The notes beneath the pieces are model-generated. The model ran no database searches, was not told the origin of the DNA, and saw only the letters and a list, made by a program, of their open reading frames with translations. Below are positions 26,345 through 35,077 of a stretch of 64,000 nt of DNA, piece by piece. The stretch is from Actinomyces polynesiensis (lineage in GTDB: Bacteria > Actinomycetota > Actinomycetes > Actinomycetales > Actinomycetaceae). A program made the position numbers and the translations under genes. The stretch lies in NCBI RefSeq assembly GCF_000820725.1, contig NZ_CCXH01000111.1, positions 1-64,000 on the forward strand. Reading direction: 5' to 3'. Position 1 is the first letter of the stretch. Each line of letters begins with the position of its first letter.

Positions 26345-26373
26345 GCCGCCCTCGTCACTTGTACGAGGGCGGC
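26345..26373 (+). terminator. Hairpin between convergent genes
   Basis: GCCGCCCTCGT and ACGAGGGCGGC form a perfect 11-bp stem with the loop CACTTGT. It could end transcription from both the broken ATPase gene and pgm. No T-run. Confidence 0.65.
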
Positions 26374-26480
26374 CCCAGCGCCAGCCCCAGCGCCAGCCCC
26401 AGCGCCAGCCCCAGCGCCAGCCCCAGCGCCAGCCCCAGCGCCAGCCCCAGCGCCAGCCCCAGAGCCAGCCCCAGCGCGGG
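26374..26480. repeat. 12-bp tandem repeat (about eight copies)
   Basis: CAGCGCCAGCCC repeated about eight times, drifting at the right end. It is in the short gap between convergent gene ends and is not translated in any supported gene. There are no spacers, so it is not a CRISPR array. Confidence 0.85.
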
Positions 26481-26504
26481 AGCCAGCACACGACGCGGCA
26501 GGGC

Positions 26505-28175
26505 TCAGCCCAGGGCCGCGTCCACGACCGTCTTGGCCTCGGCCTGGACCTCGTGCAGGTGGTCCTCACCCTTGAAGGACTCGGCGTAGATCTTGTAGAC
26601 GTCCTCCGTGCCCGAGGGGCGTGCGGCGAACCAGGCGTCCTCGGTGACGACCTTGAGGCCGCCGATGGGGGCGTCGTTGCCGGGCGCGCGCACCAGTTTG
26701 GCGAGGATCGGCTCCCCGGCGAGCTCGGTGGCCGTGACGTCCTCGGGGGAGAGCTGGGCGAGACGCGCCTTCTGGTCCTTGGTGGCGGGGGCGTCGATGC
26801 GGGCGTAGGCGGAGGCGCCGAAGCGCTCCACCTGCGAGCGGTGCAGCTGCGAGGGCGAGGAGCCGGTCACCGCCAGGATCTCACTGGCCAGCAGCGCCAG
26901 GATGATCCCGTCCTTGTCCGTCGTCCACACGGTGCCGTCCTTGCGCAGGAAGGAGGCGCCCGCGGACTCCTCGCCGCCGAAGCCGACCTCACCGGTCAGC
27001 AGGCCCGGGACGAAGTACTTGAAGCCGACGGGTACCTCCACCAGGCGGCGCCCGATGGAGGCCACCACGCGGTCGATCAGCGAGGAGGACACCAACGTCT
27101 TGCCGACGCCCGCATCCGCGCTCCACCCGGGGCGGTGGGTGAACAAGTACTCGATGGCCACCGCCAGGTAGTGGTTCGGGTTCATGAGGCCGTCGGGCGT
27201 GACGATCCCGTGGCGGTCGGAGTCCGCGTCGTTCCCGGTGGCGATGTCGTAGGGGGTCTCGCCGTCGGCATCCGGGGTCATGACGGCGCGGAGGGAGGCC
27301 ATCGCGTAGGGAGAGGAGCAGTCCATGCGGATCTTGCCGTCCCAGTCCAGGGTCATGAACCGCCAGGTCGGGTCGACGTTCGGGTTGACGACGGTGAGGT
27401 CGAGGTCGTAGCGCTCGGCGATGGCGGCCCAGTAGTCGACGCTCGCACCGCCCAGGGGGTCTGCGCCGATCCGGATGTTCGCGTCGCGGATCGCGTCGAT
27501 GTCGATGATCGTGCCGAGCTGGCCGACGTAGTTGGCCAGGAAGTCGAACTTGTGGACCTTGGGGTGGTCCAGCAGGGAGGAGCCGATGGTGCGCGGGACG
27601 TCACGCCAGCCATTGGCGAGGATCTCGTTGGCCCGGTTCGCGATCCACCCGGTGGCATCGGAGTCGGCTGGGCCGCCGTGGGGAGGGTTGTACTTGAAGC
27701 CGCCGTCGCGGGGCGGGTTGTGGGAGGGGGTGACGACGATGCCGTCGGCCAGGCCCGGGCCGCTCGTGCGCAGCTCGCCGGGGGCGCCGTTGGCGTTGAG
27801 GATGGCCAGGGACACCGCGGGGGTCGGGGTGTAGGACTCGCGCGAGTCGATCTCCACGTCGACGCCCGCGGCGGTGAGGACCTCCACCGCGGTCTGCCAG
27901 GCGGGCTGGGACAGGACGTGGGTGTCGCGACCGATGTAGAGGGGGCCGTCGTAGCCCTGTGCGGTGCGGTACTCGACGATGGCCTGGGTGATGGCCACGA
28001 TGTGGGCCTCGTTGAAGGCGGCGTCCAGTGAGGAGCCCCGGTGGCCCGACGTCCCGAAGACGACCTTCTGGTCCGGGTTCGTGACATCCGGTTCGAGGTC
28101 GTAGTAGGCGGCGACGACGGCCTGGGGGTCGATGAGGTCTGACGGTTGGGCGACGGTGCCGGCTCTCTCGTGCAT
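26505..28175 (-). CDS. pgm: Phosphoglucomutase (alpha-D-glucose specific)
   Basis: 556 aa, full length for the bacterial Pgm of this class. Visible landmarks: GTSGHRG near 41-47, the phosphoserine loop TPSHNPP with Ser151, the Mg loop [12 protein letters not shown] and the sugar-specificity region [10 protein letters not shown]. It interconverts glucose 1-phosphate and glucose 6-phosphate, linking glycogen and wall-sugar synthesis to glycolysis. The ATG at 28175 follows AACACT by six bases (leaderless). It is transcribed alone, divergent from the AGE-family gene. Confidence 0.93.
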   Translation of the reverse strand: MHERAGTVAQPSDLIDPQAVVAAYYDLEPDVTNPDQKVVFGTSGHRGSSLDAAFNEAHIVAITQAIVEYRTAQGYDGPLYIGRDTHVLSQPAWQTAVEVLTAAGVDVEIDSRESYTPTPAVSLAILNANGAPGELRTSGPGLADGIVVTPSHNPPRDGGFKYNPPHGGPADSDATGWIANRANEILANGWRDVPRTIGSSLLDHPKVHKFDFLANYVGQLGTIIDIDAIRDANIRIGADPLGGASVDYWAAIAERYDLDLTVVNPNVDPTWRFMTLDWDGKIRMDCSSPYAMASLRAVMTPDADGETPYDIATGNDADSDRHGIVTPDGLMNPNHYLAVAIEYLFTHRPGWSADAGVGKTLVSSSLIDRVVASIGRRLVEVPVGFKYFVPGLLTGEVGFGGEESAGASFLRKDGTVWTTDKDGIILALLASEILAVTGSSPSQLHRSQVERFGASAYARIDAPATKDQKARLAQLSPEDVTATELAGEPILAKLVRAPGNDAPIGGLKVVTEDAWFAARPSGTEDVYKIYAESFKGEDHLHEVQAEAKTVVDAALG

Positions 28176-28427
28176 GCCCCCAGTGTTCCACTCGGACGGC
28201 GACCGCGGGGAGGATCCTTCCGTTGGGTGGACACCGGGTGGGCCCGACAGGGCGCGTGGCGCCGGTCCGTCGTGCGCGGACGGCGCGGGTCCGGAGCGGG
28301 GCCCCGCGACGGTATCCTTGGGGCGGCGCCGACGATGCCCGCGAGGTCGGGTCCGGCGCTCCCCGCGTGACGACGCCGTCCGCGAGGGCCGATCCGATCG
28401 ACGATGACGTCATTCAGGGGGTACGCG

Positions 28428-29774
28428 GTGGGCTGGTTCGACTCCGTGGAGCACAACAGGTGGTTGTCCGGCCAGATGCGTGACCTCCTCGACGTGGCCA
28501 GGGGGGCGACCGTCCCGACGGGCTTCGCGCACCTGGCCGCCGACGGTTCCGCCGATGCCGGTCGTCCGGTCGACCTGGCCATCACGGCCCGCATGACCTA
28601 CGTCTTCTCCCTGGGGACCCTCATGGGGATCCCCGGTTGCCGACGCCATGCCGACCACGGGGTGCGTGCCCTCACCCGCAGCTTCGTCGACCCCGTCAAC
28701 GGGGGCTGGATGACCCTCATCGGTCCCGAACCGGACGCGGAGGGGCACGGCGTCGCCTGGGAGGGCCCCGACCAGCCGAAGTCGCAGTTCCACCACGCCT
28801 TCGTGATCCTCGGGGCGGCCGCGGCCACCGTCGCGAGCCGCCCCGGAGCCCTCGAGCTGCTCATGGCCGCCCTCCATGACCAGGAGCGCCACTGGCTGCG
28901 TCCCGACGGGCTGGTCGCCGACACCCTGACCGCGGACCACCGGCCGGTGGACGCCCCCGCCACGCTGGGCGCCCTCGTCCACACGGTGGAGGCCTACCTC
29001 GCCGCCGCGGAGGCGACCACGGACCCCGTGTGGGTGGAGCGCGCGGAGGTCATCACCCGTTTTGTCCACGACCGTGCCGAGCAGGCCGGGTGGAGGCTCG
29101 GGGAGTACTTCGACGGGGACTGGGACCCCCTCCCCCTGGGCACGGGTTCACCGGACACCCCCGACGTGTCCTGGCCCGACGTGCGCCGCGCCTACCGCGG
29201 CAGCGTCATCGGGCACTCCATGCAGTGGGCGCGGCTGGCACTGCAGGTGCGTGCGGCGCTGCGCTCGATGGGTCGGCCCCAGCCCGACTTCCTCCTCGTC
29301 ATGGCCCAGGAGCTCTTCGAGCGTGCGCGGGTGGACGGGTGGAGGCGCAACGGCGAGCACGGCTTCACGCTCACCGTCGACGGGGGTGGGCGGCCCGTCG
29401 AGACCGAGCACCTCCAGTGGGTCACCTGCGAGGGGGTGTGCGCCACCGTCGCCATGCGGCGCGCACTGTTGGACGACGGGGCCGGGGAGGGCGAGGTCGA
29501 GCACTACGCCCACTGCTACCGCTCGTGGCTCGACTACCTCGACGAGTACGTCATCGTCGCACCCGGTGTGTGGGTGGGGGCGTCGGACGAGCACAACGAG
29601 CCACTGGCCGGGTCGGGACCCTCCCGTTCCGACGTCTACCACGCCATCCAGACCCTGCTCATGCCGCGGGTCCCGCTGTGGCCGCCCTTCGCCTCCGCGA
29701 TCTCGCGCGGGCTCCTGGACAAGCCCGCCCAACCTCCCGCGGACAGGCGCTCCTGGAACGTGTTCCGGCGCTGA
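28428..29774 (+). CDS. AGE-family sugar epimerase/isomerase
   Basis: About 448 aa in an (alpha/alpha)6 barrel family: motifs ARMTYVFSLG, GGWMTLI, KSQFHHAFVILG, GHSMQWARL and RSDVYHAIQTLLMP match the N-acylglucosamine 2-epimerase superfamily, including YihS-type aldose-ketose isomerases. His residues in the FHHAF, GHSMQWA and YHAIQ segments are the likely active-site bases. GTG 28428 is chosen because AGGGGG lies seven bases upstream; an in-frame ATG at 28404 has no such site and would add eight residues. The substrate is probably mannose, glucose or a derivative; it cannot be fixed from sequence. Confidence 0.82.
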   Translation: MGWFDSVEHNRWLSGQMRDLLDVARGATVPTGFAHLAADGSADAGRPVDLAITARMTYVFSLGTLMGIPGCRRHADHGVRALTRSFVDPVNGGWMTLIGPEPDAEGHGVAWEGPDQPKSQFHHAFVILGAAAATVASRPGALELLMAALHDQERHWLRPDGLVADTLTADHRPVDAPATLGALVHTVEAYLAAAEATTDPVWVERAEVITRFVHDRAEQAGWRLGEYFDGDWDPLPLGTGSPDTPDVSWPDVRRAYRGSVIGHSMQWARLALQVRAALRSMGRPQPDFLLVMAQELFERARVDGWRRNGEHGFTLTVDGGGRPVETEHLQWVTCEGVCATVAMRRALLDDGAGEGEVEHYAHCYRSWLDYLDEYVIVAPGVWVGASDEHNEPLAGSGPSRSDVYHAIQTLLMPRVPLWPPFASAISRGLLDKPAQPPADRRSWNVFRR

Positions 29775-29934
29775 GGGCCGCCCCCCGGTGGTGGCTCACC
29801 GCCGGTGGCAGTGGCGCTGGCAGGTGCGGCGGGGGTGAGGTGTCGGGGACACCCGGCGGTCGGGGAGTGTCACGGAGGACCGACCGGTGGGACACCGGTC
29901 GCGGACCTGTGGCGGGTGATGCCACTGTGGTCGC

Positions 29935-30678
29935 ATGAGCACCCCGCCCACCGGCCGCCCACGACTGTTCGTCTCGAACGTCGTGGGCTCCCGCGTGGGC
30001 GCACCCGATTTCCACCACCTGGTCACCCTGCTCTCCTCGCGCCTCGTCGAGGTCGCCTCGCGCGACTGGGAGGTCACCTGGGCCTTCGCCCAGGACGAGG
30101 GCGTGCGCGCCACCGTCGGCCGCGCCCGCCAGGCCGACGCGGTGGTCCTCATGGGGGGCGAGGACGTCTCGCCCGAGCTCTACGGCGCTGCGGCCGGCTA
30201 CCCCCGCGAGTCCCGACACCACCACGGCGCCGACCTCGCACAGGTCGAGCTGGTGCGCGACGCGGTGCGCCGGGGCGCGCCCCTGCTGGGCATCTGCCGA
30301 GGGGCGCAGGTCGTCAACGTCGCCCTGGGCGGCACCCTGGTCCAGGACCTCGAGCTACCCGGTCACCGGACCGACACCCTGCTCCAGGACCTGAGTTTTG
30401 CCCGTCACGGGCTGGTCGTTGACCACACGCGGAGGCTGTCGCGTGCCATCCTTGACCCAGAAGTGCGCTCCGCACACCACCAGGCCATCGACCGTCTCGG
30501 CGAGTCGCTCCTGTTGACGGCGAGCGCGCCGGACGGCACCGTGGAGGCGGTGGAACACACCTCGGCCCCCGTCTTCGGTGTCCAGTGGCACCCCGAGGAC
30601 CCCTCCTCGGACCCCGGCCCCCTCGGGGCCCTCCTCGACCACCTGCGCACCGCCGCCCTCGACAGGGTCGCCGCGTAG
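29935..30678 (+). CDS. Gamma-glutamyl-gamma-aminobutyrate hydrolase-like (peptidase C26)
   Basis: 247 aa with the class I glutamine-amidotransferase-like core: VLMGGEDVSPELYG, the nucleophile Cys in LLGICRGAQVVN, and the catalytic His/Glu in VQWHPED. Members hydrolyse gamma-glutamyl amide bonds, for example in putrescine breakdown. No puu genes accompany it. It lies 54 bases before a polar amino-acid importer, which might bring in or recover related compounds. Confidence 0.82.
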   Translation: MSTPPTGRPRLFVSNVVGSRVGAPDFHHLVTLLSSRLVEVASRDWEVTWAFAQDEGVRATVGRARQADAVVLMGGEDVSPELYGAAAGYPRESRHHHGADLAQVELVRDAVRRGAPLLGICRGAQVVNVALGGTLVQDLELPGHRTDTLLQDLSFARHGLVVDHTRRLSRAILDPEVRSAHHQAIDRLGESLLLTASAPDGTVEAVEHTSAPVFGVQWHPEDPSSDPGPLGALLDHLRTAALDRVAA

Positions 30679-30732
30679 GGCAACATCCCATCCGCGGCGC
30701 CGTCCGGCGTCGCACCGACACAAGGAGAACCG

Positions 30733-31713
30733 ATGAGTAGCACCCGGCACCACCTGCGAACGCGTCCCCTGGCCGCACTGGCCCTCGGAACCGCCGCGAT
30801 GCTGGCCCTGTCCGCCTGCGGCGGCAGCTCCCAGTCCGGCGAGTCCGGCGAGTCCGGTGCGGCAGCCGGCGGCGGCTTCGAGTCCTCCGACGCCGCCTAC
30901 GACGCCATCGTCAACGGCGGGCCCGTGGCCGACGACTCGGTCATCGAGGCGAACGAATGGGCCAAGGCCATCAAGGACGCCGGCACCCTGCGCGTCGGCG
31001 GCACCGAGACCGCGACCCTCTTCTCCAACCTCGACCCCACCACGGGCGTCGTCACCGGCTTCGACGCCGGTCTGACCCAGCTGCTGGCCCGCTACATCCT
31101 CGGTGACGCGTCGAAGACCTCCCTGACGCAGGTCTCCGTGGACACCCGCGAGGAGCTCCTGGTCAACAAGCAGGTCGACATCGTCGCCGCCACGTACTCC
31201 ATCACCCCGGAGCGCCTGGAGCGCATCGACTTCGCCGGCCCGTACTACTCCTCCCAGGCGGGGATCCTCGTCAAGGCGGACAACACGGACATCACGGGCA
31301 TCGACGACCTCGCCGGGAAGACGGTGGCCACCCAGGCCGGGTCCACGGGTGAGACGGTGCTGGCCAAGTACGCCCCTGACGCCCAGGTCCTCGCCCTTCC
31401 CGACAATGCCCAGGCCATCCAGTCCGTGGAGCAGGGACGCGCGGACGCCTACGTCATCGACCAGACGCTGCTGCTCAACAACGTGGTCGCCTCTCCCGGC
31501 ACTTTCAGGGTGGTCGGTGACCCCTTCGGTGACGCCGACCTGTACGGTCTGGGTGTGCCGAAGGGATCCGACGCCACGGAGTTCGTCAACGACTTCCTCA
31601 AGAAGATCGAGGACGACGGCACCTGGCTGAACCTGTGGAAGCAGACGATCCAGGCGAAGACGGAGATCAAGACCGAACCCACGCCTCCCGCCATCGGTGA
31701 GGGCATCAACTGA
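30733..31713 (+). CDS. Amino-acid-binding lipoprotein (glutamate-type ABC importer)
   Basis: 326 aa with a lipoprotein signal (ALGTAAMLALSAC, lipidated Cys near residue 32) and a family-3 solute-binding domain (TLRVGGTETATLFSNLDPTT, GFDAGLTQLLARYI, DIVAATYSITPERLERIDFA). This family carries polar amino acids such as glutamate or glutamine. AAGGAGAAC stands just before the ATG. It is followed by two permeases; the ATPase subunit is missing from the locus. Confidence 0.88.
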   Translation: MSSTRHHLRTRPLAALALGTAAMLALSACGGSSQSGESGESGAAAGGGFESSDAAYDAIVNGGPVADDSVIEANEWAKAIKDAGTLRVGGTETATLFSNLDPTTGVVTGFDAGLTQLLARYILGDASKTSLTQVSVDTREELLVNKQVDIVAATYSITPERLERIDFAGPYYSSQAGILVKADNTDITGIDDLAGKTVATQAGSTGETVLAKYAPDAQVLALPDNAQAIQSVEQGRADAYVIDQTLLLNNVVASPGTFRVVGDPFGDADLYGLGVPKGSDATEFVNDFLKKIEDDGTWLNLWKQTIQAKTEIKTEPTPPAIGEGIN

Positions 31714-31733
31714 CACGGGAAGGCGACTGAGAC

Positions 31734-32375
31734 ATGGTCCTGTGGGGGTACCGCTGGGACTTCCTGGCCGGACTGGGAGTCACCCTGCAACTGACGGTGC
31801 TGGCATTCCTCGGCGCCGCGGTCCTCGGCACCCTCATGGCGGCGTTCCGCATCAGCCCGATCGCGCCCCTGCGCGCGGTCGGGCTGGTGTTCGTCGAGAT
31901 CTTCCGCAACGTGCCGCTGATGAGCCTCATGATCGTGGTGGTCTACGCGCTGCCGGAGATCGGAATCACCATGTCCTTCAAGACCTGCGTGATCGTGTCG
32001 ATGACCTGCGTGGGCGGGGCGTTCCTGTGCGAGGCCGTGCGCGGGGGCATCAACGCCGTGCCCGCTGGGCAGATCGAGGCGGCCAGGTCCCTGGGGTTCA
32101 CCTTCTCCGGGGTGGTGGGCCAGGTGGTCCTCCCCCAGGCCGTGCGCTCCATGGTGCAGCCGCTCGTGACGGTGTTCATCGGCGTCCTCATCAGCTCCTC
32201 CCTGGCCGGCGTGGTGGGGGTGCGCGACCTGACGGCCACCGTCTCCTGGATCAACAACCAGGAGGCCCGCGGGCTCGCGACCTTCATGGTCGCCGCGGTC
32301 ATGTACCTGGTGATCGCCCTCCTGGCCGGTGCGGTCGGTGACCGCCTCGAGAGGAAGCTGAGGGTCCTGCGATGA
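31734..32375 (+). CDS. Polar amino-acid ABC permease 1
   Basis: 213 aa, about five membrane helices, with the HisM/GluC-type N-terminal start (WDFLAGLGVTLQLTVLAFLG) and EAA loop (IEAARSLGFTFSGVVGQVVL). It pairs with the next gene, with which it overlaps by ATGA. Confidence 0.88.
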   Translation: MVLWGYRWDFLAGLGVTLQLTVLAFLGAAVLGTLMAAFRISPIAPLRAVGLVFVEIFRNVPLMSLMIVVVYALPEIGITMSFKTCVIVSMTCVGGAFLCEAVRGGINAVPAGQIEAARSLGFTFSGVVGQVVLPQAVRSMVQPLVTVFIGVLISSSLAGVVGVRDLTATVSWINNQEARGLATFMVAAVMYLVIALLAGAVGDRLERKLRVLR

Positions 32376-33253
32376 GTGCTGCGACCGCCGCCCCCACCCG
32401 TGGGACCACCAACACGGGACCCACCGCCCTCTTCGACGCCCCCGGTCCGCGCGCCGTCGCCCGCATCCGGTGGATCACTGCCGCCTCCCTGGTGCTGGTG
32501 GTCGCCGGGATCGTGTACGCGGTGTACCTCTTCGGGGTCAACGGCCAGCTGGCGCCCGCGAAGTGGTCCGCGTTCCTGCAGTGGCCCATCCAGCGCTACC
32601 TGCTCAAGGGACTGGGCAACACCCTCCTGGGCGCCCTCGGGGCGGCCGCCATCGCCCTCCCGCTCGGCGTGGTCCTCGCCCTGGGACGGCTGAGCAGGAG
32701 GGGCCCCGTGAGGTGGGTGTCGACCGGGCTCATCGAGTTCTTCCGGGCGATGCCGCTGCTGCTCCTCATCTACATCTTCTTCATGGCACTGCCCCGCTAC
32801 GGCATCAACCCGGAGCTCTACTGGAAGCTGGTCATCCCCATCGGGCTGTGCTCGGGCGCCACCATCGCCGAGGTCTTCCGTGCGGGCATCCTCGCGCTGC
32901 CGACCGGCCAGTCCGAGGCCGCCGCTGCGGTGGGCATGACCGAGGGACAGGCCATGCGCTACGTGGTCTTCCCGCAGGCGGTGCGCCTGGTGATGCCCGG
33001 ACTCCTCGCCCAGGTCGTGGTGCTCCTCAAGGACACGACACTGGGCTACGCGGTGTCCTACTCCGAGCTGCAGTACTCCGCGAAGGTCCTGGTGTCCTCC
33101 ACCGGGAACCTCATCCAGACCTACCTGCTCGTCACGGTCGTCTACATCCTCATCAACGTGGCCATCTCGAAGACGGCCGAGGCCTGGGGCAGGCGCAGCC
33201 AGCGCCGCTACGCCCGCGCCGGGGCCACCCAGGTGGCCACCCGCATGCGCTGA
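32372..33253 (+). CDS. Polar amino-acid ABC permease 2
   Basis: 293 aa with a longer cytoplasmic N terminus, then a GluD-type permease domain (YLLKGLGNTLLGALGAAAIA) with the EAA-type loop SEAAAAVGMTEGQAMRYVVF. Binding protein and both permeases are present. No ATP-binding gene follows; a perfect 28-bp palindrome at 33282-33309 closes the operon. Confidence 0.88.
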   Translation: MSAATAAPTRGTTNTGPTALFDAPGPRAVARIRWITAASLVLVVAGIVYAVYLFGVNGQLAPAKWSAFLQWPIQRYLLKGLGNTLLGALGAAAIALPLGVVLALGRLSRRGPVRWVSTGLIEFFRAMPLLLLIYIFFMALPRYGINPELYWKLVIPIGLCSGATIAEVFRAGILALPTGQSEAAAAVGMTEGQAMRYVVFPQAVRLVMPGLLAQVVVLLKDTTLGYAVSYSELQYSAKVLVSSTGNLIQTYLLVTVVYILINVAISKTAEAWGRRSQRRYARAGATQVATRMR

Positions 33254-33281
33254 GCGCGCAGCCGCCCGGGGGTGCCCACCC

Positions 33282-33309
33282 ACCGACGAGGGCGGCGCCG
33301 CCCTCGTCG
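33282..33309. terminator. Bidirectional terminator palindrome
   Basis: CCGACGAGGGCGGC is followed directly by its complement GCCGCCCTCGTCGG, a perfect 28-bp palindrome between the convergent importer operon and oxidoreductase gene. Confidence 0.7.
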
Positions 33310-33344
33310 GCCTGCAGTGCCCCGCGCGGGTGGTGGTCCGGACC

Positions 33345-34457
33345 TCAGGGCAGCAGGACGCGTGCCCCGATCCTCCCACCGGTCCTCATCGAGGTGTGCA
33401 CCCGGACCGCGTCCTCGAGTGGTGCGACCTCAGCCAGCACCGGTCGCACGAGTCCCCGCCGCACCAGCGGCCACACCCAGGTCTCGAGGGCATCGCACAC
33501 CTCGCCGCGCCGCGCGCGGGACTGGGACCGCAGGGTGGTTCCACGCACCGTCAGGTTGCGTCTGAGCAGGCGGCCCATGTCGAGCGCTCCGACGGATCCA
33601 CCCAGCAGGCCGATGACCAGGAGTGTGCCACCGGGCCCGAGCGCGTCGAGGTTGGGGCCCAGGGACTCTGCACCGGAGACGTCCAGGACGAGGTCCACGC
33701 CCCGCCCCTCCGTCTGGGTGGCGATGAAGGGGGCGAGTTCGTCGTGGCGGTCCACGGCGGCGTCGGCGCCCAGGGACACGCAGGCGACAGCCCTCTCCGG
33801 TGAGCCCGCGGTGGCGAGGACCCGGCAACCCAGGGACCGGGCGATCTGGATGGCGATGGTGCCCACCGAGCCGGTGCCGCCCTGGACCAGGACGGTCCGC
33901 CCGGCGTTCTCCTCGGGGTCACGTGAGAGACCGCCGACCTCCACGAGGTTGAGCCAGGAGGTGGCGGCGGCCTCGACCAGGGTGGCGGCCAGGACGTGGG
34001 GGGCGGTGTCGCGGTCGAGGCGTGTCTCCAGGACCTCCTCGTCGGAGAGCGGGGAGAAGCCGGGTGTGAAACGCGGATCGGCGGCAGGGTCGAGTGAGGT
34101 CAGCGGGAGGGGGAGGACGTGGACGTCCTCGGCGAGGCACAGGTCCGCGCAGCCGCCGCCGCTGACCAGCGCGCACACCGCGTCGCCCACCTGCCAGCGG
34201 GTGACGCCGGGCCCCACGGCGGACACGGTGCCCGAGCACTCGAGGCCGAGGGACACCGGGGCCCCGGCGGGAGGGGCGTACCGGCCACGGGCCTGGGCGA
34301 CATCGGCCCGGTTGACCCCTGAGGCGGTGACGCGGATGAGGACCTGTCCCTCACCCGGGACGGGATCGGGGGAGTTGAGCAGTGTGAGCCGGGAGTCGAG
34401 TCGCCGGACCGCCGGGTCGCCGGGCGTGGTCTCGGACAGAGGTGTGAGGCAGCGCAT
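33345..34457 (-). CDS. NAD(P)H:quinone oxidoreductase-like (zinc-independent MDR)
   Basis: 370 aa in the medium-chain dehydrogenase superfamily. It has the quinone-reductase pattern: VTASGVNRADVAQARGRY, LGLECSGTVSAVG, and the nucleotide loop LVQGGTGSVGTIAIQIAR. The structural-zinc Cys cluster of alcohol dehydrogenases is absent. Expected activity is NADPH-dependent reduction of quinones or enones. GACAAT ends six bases before the ATG, a leaderless start. Confidence 0.82.
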   Translation of the reverse strand: MRCLTPLSETTPGDPAVRRLDSRLTLLNSPDPVPGEGQVLIRVTASGVNRADVAQARGRYAPPAGAPVSLGLECSGTVSAVGPGVTRWQVGDAVCALVSGGGCADLCLAEDVHVLPLPLTSLDPAADPRFTPGFSPLSDEEVLETRLDRDTAPHVLAATLVEAAATSWLNLVEVGGLSRDPEENAGRTVLVQGGTGSVGTIAIQIARSLGCRVLATAGSPERAVACVSLGADAAVDRHDELAPFIATQTEGRGVDLVLDVSGAESLGPNLDALGPGGTLLVIGLLGGSVGALDMGRLLRRNLTVRGTTLRSQSRARRGEVCDALETWVWPLVRRGLVRPVLAEVAPLEDAVRVHTSMRTGGRIGARVLLP

Positions 34458-34575
34458 GTGTCCATTGTCTCCCGTCGGTGGTCATCCGGTCGGGGTGGTC
34501 CCACGGGCCGGGTGGTTTCGGTGTGGGGTCCGCGGTTTCTGTCAGGGCGCGGGAGCGGTTAGGATCAGACGGCTT

Positions 34576-34662
34576 GGAGAGCTGACCGAGCGGCCGAAGG
34601 TGACGGTCTTGAAAACCGTTGTGCCAGCAATGGCACCAAGGGTTCGAATCCCTTGCTCTCCG
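34576..34662 (+). tRNA. tRNA-Ser (anticodon UGA)
   Basis: Acceptor GGAGAGC/GCTCTCC, anticodon loop CTTGAAA with TGA, a long variable arm, and the T loop GGTTCGAATCC. The CCA end is encoded (34663-34665). Confidence 0.92.
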
Positions 34663-34718
34663 CCACCGGACCGGTGATTGGCGGGGTGACTCGCCAGTTC
34701 GCTAGTCTGGGACGTACT

Positions 34719-34807
34719 GGAGACGTCGCATAGCCAGGTCGAGTGCGCCTCCCTGCTAAGGAGGTAGGGGTTCACGCCCCTCGAGGGTTCAAATCCCTCC
34801 GTCTCCG
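34719..34807 (+). tRNA. tRNA-Ser (anticodon GCU)
   Basis: Acceptor GGAGACG/CGTCTCC, anticodon stem CTCC/GGAG around loop CTGCTAA (GCT), long variable arm, T loop GGTTCAAATCC. CCA is not encoded. It follows tRNA-Ser(UGA) by 56 bases. Confidence 0.9.
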
Positions 34808-34815
34808 CTGGAAAT

Positions 34816-34846
34816 GGGCCCCGGGATCCTCGTGATCCCGGGGCCC
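34816..34846 (+). terminator. Terminator after the tRNA-Ser pair
   Basis: GGGCCCCGGGATC and GATCCCGGGGCCC form a perfect 13-bp stem with the loop CTCGT, followed by TTGCC. Confidence 0.8.
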
Positions 34847-34877
34847 TTGCCATGGGCGTGGATGCCGTCCGCGCTCG

Positions 34878-34906
34878 TTGACTCCCGTGTGGGACGGACG
34901 TACGAT
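34878..34906 (+). promoter_or_regulatory. Promoter of the discoidin-domain wall protein
   Basis: TTGACT (34878-34883), a 17-bp spacer and TACGAT (34901-34906). It predicts a leader of about 165 bases before the ATG at 35078, one of the few long leaders in the window. Confidence 0.65.
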
Positions 34907-35077
34907 GCTCGTCGAGCTCACGGCCGAAACGCTTCGGTGCGACCGGGGCACGTTTCAACGGCGAGGCAGTGAACCGGATGGCACCGGCCGCGTTCGTCGG
35001 CACGTGCGTCGGCCGTCCGTGGCAGGACCCGGGTCTCAGGACAGCCCATTCCATCCACATCGCTTCTAGGAGCACCC

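Noticed and set aside
26374-26480. CRISPR-like array
   Set aside because: The 12-bp units are contiguous with no spacers and no cas genes nearby; it is a simple tandem repeat.
26553-28031. 492-aa plus-strand frame opposite pgm
   Set aside because: Shadow of a full-length phosphoglucomutase.
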